Shown: piece after piece, positions 18,309 to 27,929 of the stretch
Layout: the number at the start of each line of letters is the position of its first letter
How positions within the stretch are numbered: position 1 is the first letter of the stretch
Origin: an uncultured Faecalibacterium sp.
Lineage (GTDB): Bacteria; Bacillota; Clostridia; Oscillospirales; Ruminococcaceae
Direction: 5' to 3'
NCBI GenBank assembly: GCA_934525405.1
Contig: CAKSZF010000001.1
Coordinates: forward strand, 1-64,000
Length of the DNA stretch: 64,000 nt
Notes under the pieces: generated by a model
Seen by the model: the letters and a program-made list of their open reading frames with translations, nothing else
The model's database searches: none
What the model was told of the DNA's origin: nothing
Made by a program: the position numbers and the translations under genes

Positions 18309-19172
18309 ATGGAGCTGTTGATCGTCAGCGGGCTTTCCGGTGCGGGAAAGTCTGTGGCTATGAATGCGCTGGAGGATATCGGATTTTTCTGCATTGATAA
18401 CGTCCCGGCGGGGCTGCTGCCCAGCATTACGGCGTTTTCCAAGGCGGGTGACAACCAGTTGGAGCGGGTAGCACTTTCCATGGACGTGCGCGGCTGCCGC
18501 AGCAGGGAGCAGATCGAGACTGCCTTGCAGCAGTTGGACGAGCAGAAAACGCCCTATAAGATCCTGTTTCTGGATGCACCGGACGATGTGCTGATGCGCC
18601 GTTACAGCGAGACCCGCCGCCGCCACCCCATCAGCATTGCAGAGGGCATCTCCACCCGGGATGCCTTTTTGAAGGAGCGGCAGATCTTACAGCCCTTAAA
18701 AGACCGCGCAGACTATACTATCAACACCGGTCTGCTCTCTACCTCCCAGAACAAAGAGCGCATCTGCGATCTGTTCATGAAAAACGGCGGGGCAAAAAAT
18801 GCCATGCGGCTCACCATCATGTCCTTCGGGTTCAAGTTTGGTCTGCCGCCGGAAGCCGACCTTGTGCTGGACGTGCGCTGCCTGCCAAACCCCTTCTATG
18901 TGCCAGAACTGAAGCACAAGACTGGGCTGGATCAGGAAGTGGTGGATTTTGTCATGAGCCACCCCGAAGCACAGGAGCTGCTGCACCGGTATGAGAACTT
19001 TTTGCAGTACGCTCTGCCACTCTATGTCAAGGAGGGCAAAAGCCAGCTGACCATTGCGGTGGGCTGCACGGGCGGCAAGCACCGCTCCATCACATTCGCA
19101 CGCAAGCTTGCGGAATACTGCACCTCTCTGGGCTACGAGCCCGGGGTGCAGCACCGGGACGCCGTGCGCTGA
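18309..19172 (+). CDS. rapZ: RNase adapter protein RapZ (YvcJ-type P-loop NTPase)
   Basis: RapZ/YvcJ proteins bind nucleotide and, in E. coli, control GlmS synthesis through small RNAs; in Gram-positives they are less well understood. The 287-residue protein has Walker A GLSGAGKS at 8-15 and the conserved C-terminal stretches MSFGFKFG, DVRCLPNPFY and GCTGGKHRSI. In most Firmicutes yvcK lies between this gene and whiA; here whiA follows after only 16 bases and no yvcK is present. Confidence 0.95.
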   Translation: MELLIVSGLSGAGKSVAMNALEDIGFFCIDNVPAGLLPSITAFSKAGDNQLERVALSMDVRGCRSREQIETALQQLDEQKTPYKILFLDAPDDVLMRRYSETRRRHPISIAEGISTRDAFLKERQILQPLKDRADYTINTGLLSTSQNKERICDLFMKNGGAKNAMRLTIMSFGFKFGLPPEADLVLDVRCLPNPFYVPELKHKTGLDQEVVDFVMSHPEAQELLHRYENFLQYALPLYVKEGKSQLTIAVGCTGGKHRSITFARKLAEYCTSLGYEPGVQHRDAVR

Positions 19173-19188
19173 AAACAGAGGAAATACT

Positions 19189-20121
19189 ATGAGTTTTGCA
19201 TCCAGTGCGCGGGAGGAGATCGCGCAGCGCAGCCCCACCAAGGAATGCTGTGTGCGTGCAGCTGCCTATGGCATTGCCTGCTTTGCCAAATACTTTGATG
19301 CCCGTGGCCTTGTGCTGCAAACCGAGCAGCCCCACACGGTGCAGCTGGCGCAGCAGCTGTTTGCCCGCTGCGGTATCCGGGGCGAGATATTAGAAAAGCC
19401 CCGCGCCAGCGGTGTGCTGTACGAGTTCAATATCCGCGATACGGAGCAGGTCACCCGCCTGCACGAGCTGTTTGGCACTACCGGCAGGGAGACCAGTTTG
19501 CAGATCGACCCCGGGCTTATCCGCTGCCAGACTTGCGTCAGCGCCTATATTGCCATGGCGTTTTTGTGCAGCGGCACGGTCACCGACCCGCAAAAGGAAT
19601 ATAATCTGGAATTTCTCACCTCCCGGACGAACCTCGCCCGGGATTTTGAAGCGCTGCTGGCCGAGCACGAGTTTGCGCCCCACCGTACCCGCCGCAACGG
19701 CGTGAACCTGATCTACGTCAAGACCGGTGCCAACGTGGAGCGGCTGCTCCGCTTTATGGGCGCTGCGGATGCCGCGACACAGATCAGCGTGCTCAAAGCA
19801 TTCAAGCAGGTGCGCAACCAGACCAACCGGCAGACCAACTGTGATACCGCAAACCTTGGCAAAACGGCGCGGGCAAATGCCCAGACCCTGAAAGCCATCC
19901 GCTATTTGCAGGAGCAGCACGCACTGGAAACTTTGCCGGAAGTATTGCAGCAGGCAGCAGCCAAGCGTCTGCAATACCCGGATCTTTCGCTTACCGCGCT
20001 GTGCGGCTGCTTTGACCCGGCAGTGAGCAAATCCGGCTTATCACACCGGATGAAAAAGCTGGAGGCGCTGGCGGAAAATCTGCGCCAGCGTCAGCAGGAG
20101 GGACAGGAGGCCGTACAATGA
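19189..20121 (+). CDS. whiA: DNA-binding protein WhiA
   Basis: WhiA is a homing-endonuclease-like (LAGLIDADG) domain fused to a helix-turn-helix. It controls sporulation-septation in actinomycetes and cell division in Firmicutes. The 310-residue product begins MSFASSAREEIAQ with conserved KECCVRAAAYG, has the middle LTSRTNLARDFEALL region, and ends in the HTH with LSLTALCGCFDPAVSKSGLSHRMKKL. The start at 19189 follows AGAGGAAA. Its stop overlaps the dnaE start by 4 bases. Confidence 0.94.
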   Translation: MSFASSAREEIAQRSPTKECCVRAAAYGIACFAKYFDARGLVLQTEQPHTVQLAQQLFARCGIRGEILEKPRASGVLYEFNIRDTEQVTRLHELFGTTGRETSLQIDPGLIRCQTCVSAYIAMAFLCSGTVTDPQKEYNLEFLTSRTNLARDFEALLAEHEFAPHRTRRNGVNLIYVKTGANVERLLRFMGAADAATQISVLKAFKQVRNQTNRQTNCDTANLGKTARANAQTLKAIRYLQEQHALETLPEVLQQAAAKRLQYPDLSLTALCGCFDPAVSKSGLSHRMKKLEALAENLRQRQQEGQEAVQ

Positions 20122-23100
20122 GTGAACCTACCGCAAATACCCGTCCCTTTGCCCATTTGCATATCCATACGGAATACAGCCTACTGGATGGTGCCTGCCG
20201 TATCGACCAGCTGATGGAGCGGGTGAAGGAATGCGGACAGACCGCCATTGCCTGCACCGACCACGGCGTGATGTACGGCTGTGTGCAGTTTTATAAAGCC
20301 GCTAAAAAGGCGGGTATCAAGCCCATCATCGGCTGTGAGGTCTATGTTGCCACCCGCACCCGCTTTGATAAGGTAAATAAAATAGATGGCAACAACCACC
20401 TGATCTTGTTATGCAAAAACGAGACCGGCTACAAGAACCTGATCAAAATGGTCTCTGCCGGTTTTGTGGAGGGCTTTTACTCCAAGCCCCGCGTAGATAA
20501 GCAGCTTTTGGAGCAATACCACGAGGGACTTATCTGCCTTTCGGCCTGTCTTGCGGGCGAGATCCCGCAGGCCATTCTGGCAGGAGACTACGAACGCGCA
20601 AAGGCGACGGCGCTGTGGTATCGGGATTTGTTCGGTGCAGAGAATTACTACATCGAATTGCAGGATCACGGCCTGAAGGAGGATACCACCGTTCTGCCGC
20701 AGCTGATCAAGCTTTCCCGGGAGACGGGCATCCCCATGGCAGCCACCAACGACGCCCATTATCTGCGCAAAGAGGACGCCAAGATGCAGAGCATTCTGCT
20801 GTGCATCCAGACCGGCAAGACCATTCAGGATGCCGACCGCATGGAGTTCCAGACCGATGAATTCTACGTCAAGACCACAGACGAGATGTACGAGCTGTTC
20901 TCCATGGTGCCGGAAGCCTGCGCCAACACTGCAAAGATCGCCGAGCAGTGCAATTTTGACTTTGAGTTCGGTCACACCAAGATCCCTTACTACAAAGCCC
21001 CGGACGGCATGGATAATCAGGCCTACTTTGAAAAACTCTGCTGGGACGGCTTGGAACGCCGCTACGGCCCGGACGTGCCGCAGGCTAACATCGACCGCCT
21101 GAAATACGAGATTGGCGTGGTCAAGACCATGGGGTATACCAACTACTACCTCATCGTGTGGGACTATATCAATTTTGCAAAAAGTCAGGGCATCCCGGTG
21201 GGGCCGGGACGCGGCTCCGGCGCGGGCAGTATCGCTGCCTACTGCGTGGGCATCACGGATATCGACCCCATCCGCTATAACCTGATCTTCGAGCGCTTTT
21301 TGAACCCCGAGCGCGTCAGTATGCCGGACTTTGACGTGGACTTCTGCTACGAGCGCCGGCAGGAGGTTATCGACTACGTCAACCGCAAATACGGTGCGGA
21401 CCATGTGGCGCAGATCGTCACCTTTGGTACCATGGCCGCCCGCAATGCCATCCGGGACGTGGGCCGCGTGATGGGCATTCCGTACCAGCAGGTGGACGTG
21501 GTGGCAAAGCTCGTGCCCATGGAGCTGAAGATGACCCTCAAGCGGGCGTTGGAAGTTTCCAGTGAGCTGAAAAAGCTCTACGATACCGACCCGCAGGTGA
21601 CTGAGCTCATCGACACCGCATTAAAGGTGGAGGGAATGCCCCGGCACGCCTCCACCCACGCGGCGGGCGTGGTCATCACGCCGGAGCCGACGGATTATTA
21701 TCTGCCGCTGGCCACCAACGATGGCCTGCCGGTGACCCAGTTCAACATGACCGAGATCGAGGAACTGGGTCTTTTGAAGATGGACTTTCTGGGGCTGCGC
21801 ACCCTGACCGTCATCCGGGATGCAGAGGTTGCGGTGCAAAAGCAGCACCCGGAATTCTCCATCCGTGATCTGGATTATGACGACCCGGATACCTATAAAA
21901 TGCTGGGTCAGGGCGATACCGAGGGCGTGTTCCAGCTGGAATCCTCCGGCATGAAGCAGGTGCTTGTGGGCTTGCAGCCCCAGAACCTTGAAGATGTCAT
22001 CGCTCTGATCAGCCTGTACCGCCCGGGTCCCATGGACTCCATTCCCACCTATCTGCGCAACCGGCACGAGCCGGACAAGATCAGCTACAAGACCCCGCAG
22101 CTGGCGCACATTCTGGATGTGACCAACGGCTGCATCGTCTATCAGGAGCAGGTCATGCAGATCTTCCGGGAGCTGGCAGGCTTCTCCTTCGGGCAGGCAG
22201 ATAACGTCCGCCGCGCCATGAGCAAAAAAAAGCACGCTGTCATGGAGGCAGAGCGGGAGCACTTTGTGCATGGCTGCACCGAGCCCGGCCACGAGTGCCC
22301 GGGCTGTGTTGCCAACGGCATCCCGGAGCAGGTGGCAAACCAGATCTACGATGAGATGTCCAGCTTTGCGTCCTACGCTTTCAACAAGAGCCACGCGGCC
22401 TGCTACGCCTATGTGGCTTTCCAGACCGCTTACCTCAAGTGCCATTACCCCAGTCAGTTCATGGCAGCATTGCTGACCAGTGTGCTGGATAATACGGATA
22501 AGGTCATCGAGTATTCCGGCGAGTGCGCCCGTCTGGGCATCAAGGTGCTGCCGCCGGATGTGAACATCTCCAACGGCGGCTTTACCGCCGATGACCGCGG
22601 TCAGATTCGTTTTGGTCTGAACGCGGTGAAAAACGTAGGCCGCAACCTCATCGAGAACGCAGTCACCGAGCGTAAGGAAAAGCCCTACACAAGCCTTTAT
22701 GATTTCTGCAAGCGGATGCACGGCAGCGAGCTGAACCGCCGCTCGGTGGAAAGCCTGATCAAAGCCGGTGCCTTTGACTGCTTTGGCTCTAACCGCCATA
22801 GTATGGTGGAAGCGGTAGAGGGCATTCTCAAGAGCATCGAGACCGACTCCCGCCGCAATCTGGAGGGGCAGCTGGATCTGTTCTCCGTCATGAGCGGGGA
22901 AGTGCAGCAAGGCCCGCAGGAGGATGTCTACGAGATCCGCCCCTTGGCAGAGTACACCCCTGCCGAGCTGCTGCAGCAGGAAAAAGAGGTCAGCGGTCTG
23001 TACCTGTCTGGTCATCCGCTGGACGCCTACCGGGAAAAATCTGCCCGCATCGGCTCCCACACCATCAAAGCCCTCACCGGCGAGGATGCCCATGTGCAGG

Positions 23101-23627
23101 ACGGTGAGAAGGTGCGCATCGTGTGTGCGGTGGTCAAAAACCGCATGATGACGACTAAATCCAACAGCATGATGGCCTTTACCAGCGTGGAAGATCTGAC
23201 CGGCACCATGGAGGTCATCGTGTTCCCCAAGGTGCTGGACAGGTTCCGGGATGCCATTCAGGAAAACGCTGTTGTGGTCATCGATGGTCGGCTTTCCGTG
23301 CGGGAAGATGAAGCCTCCAAGCTGCTGGCAGACAGCATTCTGCCCATCGACAGCTACGACCCGACCCGCTTGGATAAAGGCCGCCCGGACCCTGTCAAAA
23401 CAGCTGCCCGGCGGGTGTTTATCCGTCTGTCGTCCCGCAGCTGCCCTCAGTACGATAAAGTGGTGAACCTGCTGGAGATCTTTGACGGTGATATCCCGGT
23501 GATCCTGTATCTGGAGGATACCAAGCAGAAGCTGGCTGCACCACGCCGGCTGTACACCTCCGGGCATCCGCTCTTCTTCAAAGAGCTGGAGCGGCTGCTG
23601 GGCGCAGAAAACGTTGCAACAAAATGA
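20118..23627 (+). CDS. dnaE: DNA polymerase III alpha subunit, DnaE type
   Basis: The replicative polymerase subunit, 1169 residues. An N-terminal PHP domain starts FAHLHIHTEYSLLDGA. The catalytic acidic cluster MPDFDVDFCYERR lies near 402-414, with GPGRGSGAGS upstream and YQEQVMQI, MSKKKHAVME and FNKSHAACYA further along. A C-terminal OB-fold nucleic-acid binding region (MMAFTSVEDLTGTMEVIVFP) is also present. In Firmicutes DnaE works beside PolC, which is not in this window. It is coupled to whiA by an ATGA overlap and ends the hprK operon. The 270 bases behind it hold the pfkA promoter and no gene. Confidence 0.96.
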   Translation: MSEPTANTRPFAHLHIHTEYSLLDGACRIDQLMERVKECGQTAIACTDHGVMYGCVQFYKAAKKAGIKPIIGCEVYVATRTRFDKVNKIDGNNHLILLCKNETGYKNLIKMVSAGFVEGFYSKPRVDKQLLEQYHEGLICLSACLAGEIPQAILAGDYERAKATALWYRDLFGAENYYIELQDHGLKEDTTVLPQLIKLSRETGIPMAATNDAHYLRKEDAKMQSILLCIQTGKTIQDADRMEFQTDEFYVKTTDEMYELFSMVPEACANTAKIAEQCNFDFEFGHTKIPYYKAPDGMDNQAYFEKLCWDGLERRYGPDVPQANIDRLKYEIGVVKTMGYTNYYLIVWDYINFAKSQGIPVGPGRGSGAGSIAAYCVGITDIDPIRYNLIFERFLNPERVSMPDFDVDFCYERRQEVIDYVNRKYGADHVAQIVTFGTMAARNAIRDVGRVMGIPYQQVDVVAKLVPMELKMTLKRALEVSSELKKLYDTDPQVTELIDTALKVEGMPRHASTHAAGVVITPEPTDYYLPLATNDGLPVTQFNMTEIEELGLLKMDFLGLRTLTVIRDAEVAVQKQHPEFSIRDLDYDDPDTYKMLGQGDTEGVFQLESSGMKQVLVGLQPQNLEDVIALISLYRPGPMDSIPTYLRNRHEPDKISYKTPQLAHILDVTNGCIVYQEQVMQIFRELAGFSFGQADNVRRAMSKKKHAVMEAEREHFVHGCTEPGHECPGCVANGIPEQVANQIYDEMSSFASYAFNKSHAACYAYVAFQTAYLKCHYPSQFMAALLTSVLDNTDKVIEYSGECARLGIKVLPPDVNISNGGFTADDRGQIRFGLNAVKNVGRNLIENAVTERKEKPYTSLYDFCKRMHGSELNRRSVESLIKAGAFDCFGSNRHSMVEAVEGILKSIETDSRRNLEGQLDLFSVMSGEVQQGPQEDVYEIRPLAEYTPAELLQQEKEVSGLYLSGHPLDAYREKSARIGSHTIKALTGEDAHVQDGEKVRIVCAVVKNRMMTTKSNSMMAFTSVEDLTGTMEVIVFPKVLDRFRDAIQENAVVVIDGRLSVREDEASKLLADSILPIDSYDPTRLDKGRPDPVKTAARRVFIRLSSRSCPQYDKVVNLLEIFDGDIPVILYLEDTKQKLAAPRRLYTSGHPLFFKELERLLGAENVATK

Positions 23628-23756
23628 CATATTTGTGCACGAATGGCACCGCATGGGACGATTTTAAATTTTCCGAGTGGCACGAAGTGCGAAAATAACA
23701 CGATATATCGCTGCTATTTTGCACTGCATGGAATTGCATAAAGTCTCAAAACCCTA

Positions 23757-23786
23757 TTGAAATTTGTCTGGATGGTGTGCTATAAT
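23757..23786 (+). promoter_or_regulatory. Promoter of pfkA
   Basis: TTGAAA (23757-23762), an 18-base spacer and a perfect extended -10 TGCTATAAT ending at 23786, about 110 bases before pfkA. Confidence 0.8.
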
Positions 23787-23899
23787 CATTAAAGGCGAAT
23801 CAAAGCTGTTGCAAAGCAACTGGCCTGTTTCTGGAAGAAGAGGGTACAGGCAAAAGGGTAAATGAAGAACTGAACTGTAAATTGGAGGGAATCTCTCGT

Positions 23900-24874
23900 A
23901 TGGAAAAGCAAATCAAAACGATTGGCGTGCTTACAAGCGGTGGTGATGCTCCCGGCATGAACGCTGCTGTGCGCGCTGTGGTACGCACCGGCCTGCACAA
24001 GGGCTTCCGTATGATCGGCATTCAGCGCGGCTACAACGGCCTGCTGAACGGCGAGTGCTTTGAAATGAACCTGCGCAGCGTTTCTAACATCATCTCGGCC
24101 GGCGGCACCATTCTGTATACGGCACGCTGCTTGGAGTTCAAGACCAAGGAAGGTCAGGATAAGGGCGCTGAAAAGTGCCGCGAGCTGGGCATTGATGCGC
24201 TGGTCGTTATCGGCGGCGACGGCTCCTACCGCGGTGCCCGCGCACTGGCACACCGCGGCATCCCCATGATCGGCCTGCCCGGCACCATTGATAACGATAT
24301 CGGCTGCACCGATTACACCATCGGCTATGATACTGCCATGAACACCGCGCTGGAAATGATCGACAAGCTGCGCGACACCACCCAGAGCCACGACCGCTGC
24401 AGTGTGGTCGAGGTCATGGGCCGCAACGCCGGTTACATCGCTCTGAACGTGGCCATCGCCTCCGGCGCTATGGCTGTGCTGCTGCCCGAGAAGGAATTCG
24501 ATATGCAGCGCGACATTCTGGATAAGATCGCCGAGACCCAGAAGACTGGCAAGCGTCACTTTATCATCATTGTGGCCGAGGGCGTGGGTCATGCACAGGA
24601 GATCGCCAACGAGATTCAGGCGCGCACCGGCATCGATTCCCGCGCGACCATTCTGGGCCATGTGCAGCGCGGTGGTTCTCCCACCCTGCGCGACCGCGTG
24701 AATGCTTCCGCCATGGGCTATCAGGCTGTCTGCCTGCTGGAGCAGGGCAAGTATAACCGCATCGTCGGCATGAAGGGCGAGAAGCTGGTGGACTACCCCG
24801 TGGACGAGGCTTTGGAGATGACCAAGAGCCTTGACCCCGTGCTGGTGGACGTGTGTAACACCATTTCCATCTAA
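23900..24874 (+). CDS. pfkA: ATP-dependent 6-phosphofructokinase
   Basis: PfkA makes fructose 1,6-bisphosphate, the committed step of glycolysis. The 324-residue protein has the usual length, with the ATP site TSGGDAPGMNAA at 12-23, GGDGSYRGAR, the catalytic PGTIDNDI and the signature RATILGHVQRGGSP. The start at 23900 has GGAGGG at 23884-23889. It has its own promoter and terminator, so it is probably expressed alone. Confidence 0.97.
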   Translation: MEKQIKTIGVLTSGGDAPGMNAAVRAVVRTGLHKGFRMIGIQRGYNGLLNGECFEMNLRSVSNIISAGGTILYTARCLEFKTKEGQDKGAEKCRELGIDALVVIGGDGSYRGARALAHRGIPMIGLPGTIDNDIGCTDYTIGYDTAMNTALEMIDKLRDTTQSHDRCSVVEVMGRNAGYIALNVAIASGAMAVLLPEKEFDMQRDILDKIAETQKTGKRHFIIIVAEGVGHAQEIANEIQARTGIDSRATILGHVQRGGSPTLRDRVNASAMGYQAVCLLEQGKYNRIVGMKGEKLVDYPVDEALEMTKSLDPVLVDVCNTISI

Positions 24875-24891
24875 TCGATAACATCAAACGC

Positions 24892-24933
24892 AAGAGCCGT
24901 CTGTTCGGATTTTCTGAGCAGATGGCTCTTTTT
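24892..24933 (+). terminator. Intrinsic terminator after pfkA
   Basis: AAGAGCCGTCTG (24892-24903) pairs with CAGATGGCTCTT (24919-24930), one G-U pair, followed by TTT. Confidence 0.85.
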
Positions 24934-24987
24934 GCTGCCGATTTTTCAGAATTGACGTATTATGAGCAAAAAAACAACAACTTTTTG

Positions 24988-25016
24988 TTTACAAACGTCT
25001 CCGAATCAGTTATACT
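24988..25016 (+). promoter_or_regulatory. Promoter of the YjbR/GyrI-like pair
   Basis: TTTACA (24988-24993), a 17-base spacer and TATACT (25011-25016), 21 bases before the ATG at 25038. Confidence 0.75.
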
Positions 25017-25037
25017 GAGAAAAACGGAGGTGCCGCC

Positions 25038-25421
25038 ATGAAATACAGCTGGATCGACACGGAACTTCTGCAAAAGCCTGGCGTTACCAAAGACTTACAG
25101 GCAGAGTGGAACTGGATAAGATACCACATCGGCGGCAAAATGTTTGCAGCCGTCTGTCTGGATGATGCCACGGGAAAGCCAGTATATATCACCTGCAAGC
25201 TGGACCCCGCCGAGGGTGATTTTCTGCGCCGACAGTATGAGGATATCATTCCGGGCTACTATATGAATAAGGTGCATTGGAACTCCGTAAAAGCGGAGGG
25301 AAATGTGCCGGACGCATTGCTGCGGGAGATGCTGGAAAAATCTTATCAGCTGGTGTTGGGCAGCTTCAGCAAAAAGAAGCAGCGTGAGCTGCTGGAAGGG
25401 GAAAAGAAGGATGCCATTTGA
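25038..25421 (+). CDS. MmcQ/YjbR family (DUF419) protein
   Basis: A 127-residue protein of the MmcQ/YjbR family, a small CyaY-like alpha/beta fold thought to bind DNA. Conserved features are the GGKMFAAVCLDD strand region, ITCKLDP and the C-terminal PGYYMNKVHWNSV. Gene start at 25038 follows CGGAGG. It overlaps the next gene by 11 bases, so the two form a small operon. The biological role of the family is not established. Confidence 0.85.
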   Translation: MKYSWIDTELLQKPGVTKDLQAEWNWIRYHIGGKMFAAVCLDDATGKPVYITCKLDPAEGDFLRRQYEDIIPGYYMNKVHWNSVKAEGNVPDALLREMLEKSYQLVLGSFSKKKQRELLEGEKKDAI

Positions 25422-26046
25422 CTATAAGAAAGAATACAAAGAATTTTATCTTCCGCCGAAGAAACCGCAGATCATCACCGTTCCTGCGATGAATTTTGCT
25501 GCGGTGCAGGGCAAAGGCGACCCCAATGACCCGGCAGGGGAATACAAAGCAGCGCTGGAGTTGCTGTACGGCATTGCATTTACTATCAAAATGAGCTATA
25601 AGGGCATCCATAAGATAGACGGCTATTTCGAATATGTTGTTCCGCCGCTGGAGGGACTGTGGCATCAACCCGGTGCAGAGGGCGTGGATTTTTCCAACAA
25701 GGAGACCTTTATCTGGACCTCTATGATTCGTCTGCCGGAATTTGTCACCCGTGCCGAATTTGACTGGGCGGTGCAGGAAGCTACGGCCAAAAAGAAAAAG
25801 AACTTTTCTAAGGTGGAATTTTTCACCTATGATGAAGGCCTGTGCGTGCAGTGTATGCACATCGGCTCCTATGACACCGAGCCGGAGACCCTGCGGCAGT
25901 TGGATGCGTTTGCAGCGGAGCAGGGATATTGCCCGGATTTTTCAGACACGCGCTTCCATCACGAGATCTATCTGGGAGACCCGCGCCGCACCGCACCGGA
26001 GAAGCTGAAAACCGTGCTGCGACATCCGATCTGCAGAATGAAATGA
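25411..26046 (+). CDS. GyrI-like small-molecule-binding domain protein
   Basis: A 211-residue stand-alone GyrI-like domain, the effector-binding fold known from AraC-type regulators, DNA gyrase inhibitor GyrI and many free ligand-binding proteins. Typical stretches are PAMNFAAVQGKGDPN near the N-terminus, YFEYVVPPLEGLW and, near the end, HHEIYLGDPRRTAPEKLKTVLRHP. The true start is the ATG at 25411, giving MPFDYKKEYKEFY; the frame upstream overlaps the previous gene. It has no DNA-binding domain of its own. Ligand unknown. Confidence 0.85.
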   Translation: MPFDYKKEYKEFYLPPKKPQIITVPAMNFAAVQGKGDPNDPAGEYKAALELLYGIAFTIKMSYKGIHKIDGYFEYVVPPLEGLWHQPGAEGVDFSNKETFIWTSMIRLPEFVTRAEFDWAVQEATAKKKKNFSKVEFFTYDEGLCVQCMHIGSYDTEPETLRQLDAFAAEQGYCPDFSDTRFHHEIYLGDPRRTAPEKLKTVLRHPICRMK

Positions 26047-26087
26047 CAGAAAACTTCACAAAAACTGTCGCTTTTTGTTGTGAGATG

Positions 26088-26096
26088 TGCTATACT
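26088..26096 (+). promoter_or_regulatory. Extended -10 promoter element of guaA
   Basis: TGTGCTATACT ends at 26096, an extended -10 box without a convincing -35. It lies 43 bases before the guaA start. No purine riboswitch is visible. Confidence 0.5.
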
Positions 26097-26139
26097 AAAA
26101 TTATCTGTAGAAACACACTTAAAAATGGAGGAAAACATC

Positions 26140-27690
26140 ATGCAGCATGAAACTGTCATCGTGCTGGACTTTGGCGGACAGTACAATCAGCTGATTGCCC
26201 GCCGCGTCCGAGAAAATAATGTCTACTGCGAGATCTATTCCTATAAAACCGATCTTTCGGTCATCAAGGCCAAGAATCCCAAGGGCATTATCTTCACCGG
26301 CGGCCCCAACAGCGTTTATCTGGAGGATTCTCCCACCATCGACCCCGAGATCTTCAGCTGGGGCGTGCCTGTGCTGGGCATCTGCTACGGCAGCCAGCTG
26401 ATGATGCACCTGCTGGGCGGTCATGTCTGCCGCGCTCCTGAGCGTGAGTACGGCAAGACCGAGGTGTTCGTGAACACCGAGAGCAAGCTGTTCACCGATG
26501 TGCAGCCCTCGACCATCTGTTGGATGAGCCACAACGACTACATTGAGCAGGCTGCTCCCGGCTTTGAGATCACTGCCCACACCGCAAACTGCCCTGTGGC
26601 AGCCGTTGAAAATGCCGAAAAGGGTCTGTACGCCGTACAGTTCCACCCGGAGGTGCTGCACACCGCCGAGGGCAAGAAGATGCTGCGCAACTTCGTGTAC
26701 AACGTCTGCGGCTGCTCCGGCGACTGGAAGATGGATTCCTTTGTAGAGAACAACGTCAAGGCTCTGCGGGAGCGCATCGGCGAGGGCAAGGTGCTATGCG
26801 CCCTGTCCGGCGGCGTGGATTCCTCCGTGCTGGCCGCTATGCTGGCAAAGGCCATCGGCAAGCAGTTGACCTGTGTGTTTGTGGACCACGGTCTGCTGCG
26901 CAAGAACGAAAAGGAAGAGGTCTGCTCTGTCTTTGGCCCGGGCAATGCCAACGGCTTTGACATCAACTTCATCTGCGTGGATGCCCGCGACCGCTACTTC
27001 AGCAAGCTGAAGGGTGTCACCGAGCCGGAGCGCAAGCGCAAGATCATCGGCGAAGAGTTCATCCGCGTGTTCGAGGAAGAAGCCAAGAAGATCGGCAAGG
27101 TGGACTTCCTTGCACAGGGCACCATCTACCCCGACGTGGTGGAGAGCGGTCTGGGCGGCGAGTCCACCGTCATCAAGAGCCACCACAACGTGGGCGGTCT
27201 GCCCGACACCGTGGACTTCAAGGAGCTGGTGGAGCCTCTGCGCAACCTGTTCAAGGACGAAGTCCGTCAGGCCGGCCGCGAGCTGGGTCTGCCTGAGTAT
27301 CTGGTCAGCCGTCAGCCGTTCCCCGGTCCCGGTCTGGGCATCCGCATCATCGGTGAGGTGACCCCCGAGAAGGTCACCATCGTGCAGGACGCTGACGCCA
27401 TCTGGCGCGAGGAAATTGCCAAGGCCGGTCTGGATAAGGAAATCAGCCAGTATTACGCTGCGCTGACCAATATGCACAGCGTTGGCGTTATGGGCGATGA
27501 GCGCACCTACGATTACGCCGTTGCATTGCGCGCCGTGACCACCACCGACTTCATGACCGCAGAAAGCTATGATATGCCGTGGGATGTTCTGGGCACTGTC
27601 ACCAGCCGCATCGTCAACGAAGTCAAGCATGTCAACCGCGTGTTCTACGATTGCACCGGTAAGCCGCCTGCAACGATTGAATTGGAATAA
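26140..27690 (+). CDS. guaA: GMP synthase (glutamine-hydrolysing)
   Basis: GuaA converts XMP to GMP with glutamine-derived ammonia and ATP. The 516-residue protein has the class I amidotransferase domain (nucleophile Cys82 in GICYGSQ, VQFHPEV), the ATP pyrophosphatase PP-loop SGGVDSS near 224-230 and the dimerisation domain ending [12 protein letters not shown]. The ATG at 26140 has GGAGG at 26127-26131; the frame upstream is non-coding. The 3' end of guaA is a well-known integration site for mobile elements, and here a phage integrase gene lies directly behind it. Confidence 0.97.
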   Translation: MQHETVIVLDFGGQYNQLIARRVRENNVYCEIYSYKTDLSVIKAKNPKGIIFTGGPNSVYLEDSPTIDPEIFSWGVPVLGICYGSQLMMHLLGGHVCRAPEREYGKTEVFVNTESKLFTDVQPSTICWMSHNDYIEQAAPGFEITAHTANCPVAAVENAEKGLYAVQFHPEVLHTAEGKKMLRNFVYNVCGCSGDWKMDSFVENNVKALRERIGEGKVLCALSGGVDSSVLAAMLAKAIGKQLTCVFVDHGLLRKNEKEEVCSVFGPGNANGFDINFICVDARDRYFSKLKGVTEPERKRKIIGEEFIRVFEEEAKKIGKVDFLAQGTIYPDVVESGLGGESTVIKSHHNVGGLPDTVDFKELVEPLRNLFKDEVRQAGRELGLPEYLVSRQPFPGPGLGIRIIGEVTPEKVTIVQDADAIWREEIAKAGLDKEISQYYAALTNMHSVGVMGDERTYDYAVALRAVTTTDFMTAESYDMPWDVLGTVTSRIVNEVKHVNRVFYDCTGKPPATIELE

Positions 27691-27759
27691 TGGAATATCT
27701 AAAAAATAAACGTGTCTACGATTGAAAAATGAGCAAAAATCGACTTCTGACATCATTTT

Positions 27760-27831
27760 GACATCATCCGTGGCAAAAAGCACCTGCTGGATGTGCCGGA
27801 AATGGTAGCACGGTTTATTATCGAAGAATAA
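27760..27831 (+). pseudogene. Orphan C-terminal coding fragment behind guaA
   Basis: The frame at 27760-27831 reads 23 codons (core RGKKHLLDVPEMVARFIIEE) and a stop, without any start upstream in frame. It looks like the tail of a gene whose 5' part was lost or displaced at the attachment site. I do not recognise the family. A terminator follows at once. Confidence 0.35.
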
Positions 27832-27835
27832 TTTG

Positions 27836-27880
27836 AAAGCCCCGGAAAGTAACGAAAAATCGAAACTTTCCGGGGCTTTT
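27836..27880. terminator. Terminator between guaA and the integrase gene
   Basis: AAAGCCCCGGAAAGT (27836-27850) pairs perfectly with ACTTTCCGGGGCTTT (27865-27879). It has an A-run and a T-run on its two sides, so it can serve guaA on + and int on -. Confidence 0.85.
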
Positions 27881-27929
27881 GCGACATCATGACATCAAAA
27901 AACAGGCCGTGACATCATTTGTTTTCGGC

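Larger units (their letters stand above)
27748..27918. repeat. Repeated TGACATCA sites at the left attachment region (candidate integrase arm sites)
   Basis: TGACATCA(T) occurs at 27748, 27759, 27890 and 27910, with CGACATCAT at 27882. The first two are 11 bases apart and the others flank the terminator before int. Clusters of short direct repeats next to a tyrosine integrase gene are typical of arm-type integrase binding sites. The attL core should lie near 27670-27745, at the guaA stop, but needs attR, which is outside the window, to be fixed. Confidence 0.6.

Noticed and set aside
21621-23654. 677-codon open frame on - across dnaE
   Set aside because: Shadow of dnaE, same reason.
27748-27918. 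Short repeats as a CRISPR array
   Set aside because: The repeats are only 8-9 bases with irregular spacing and no cas genes; integrase arm sites fit better.
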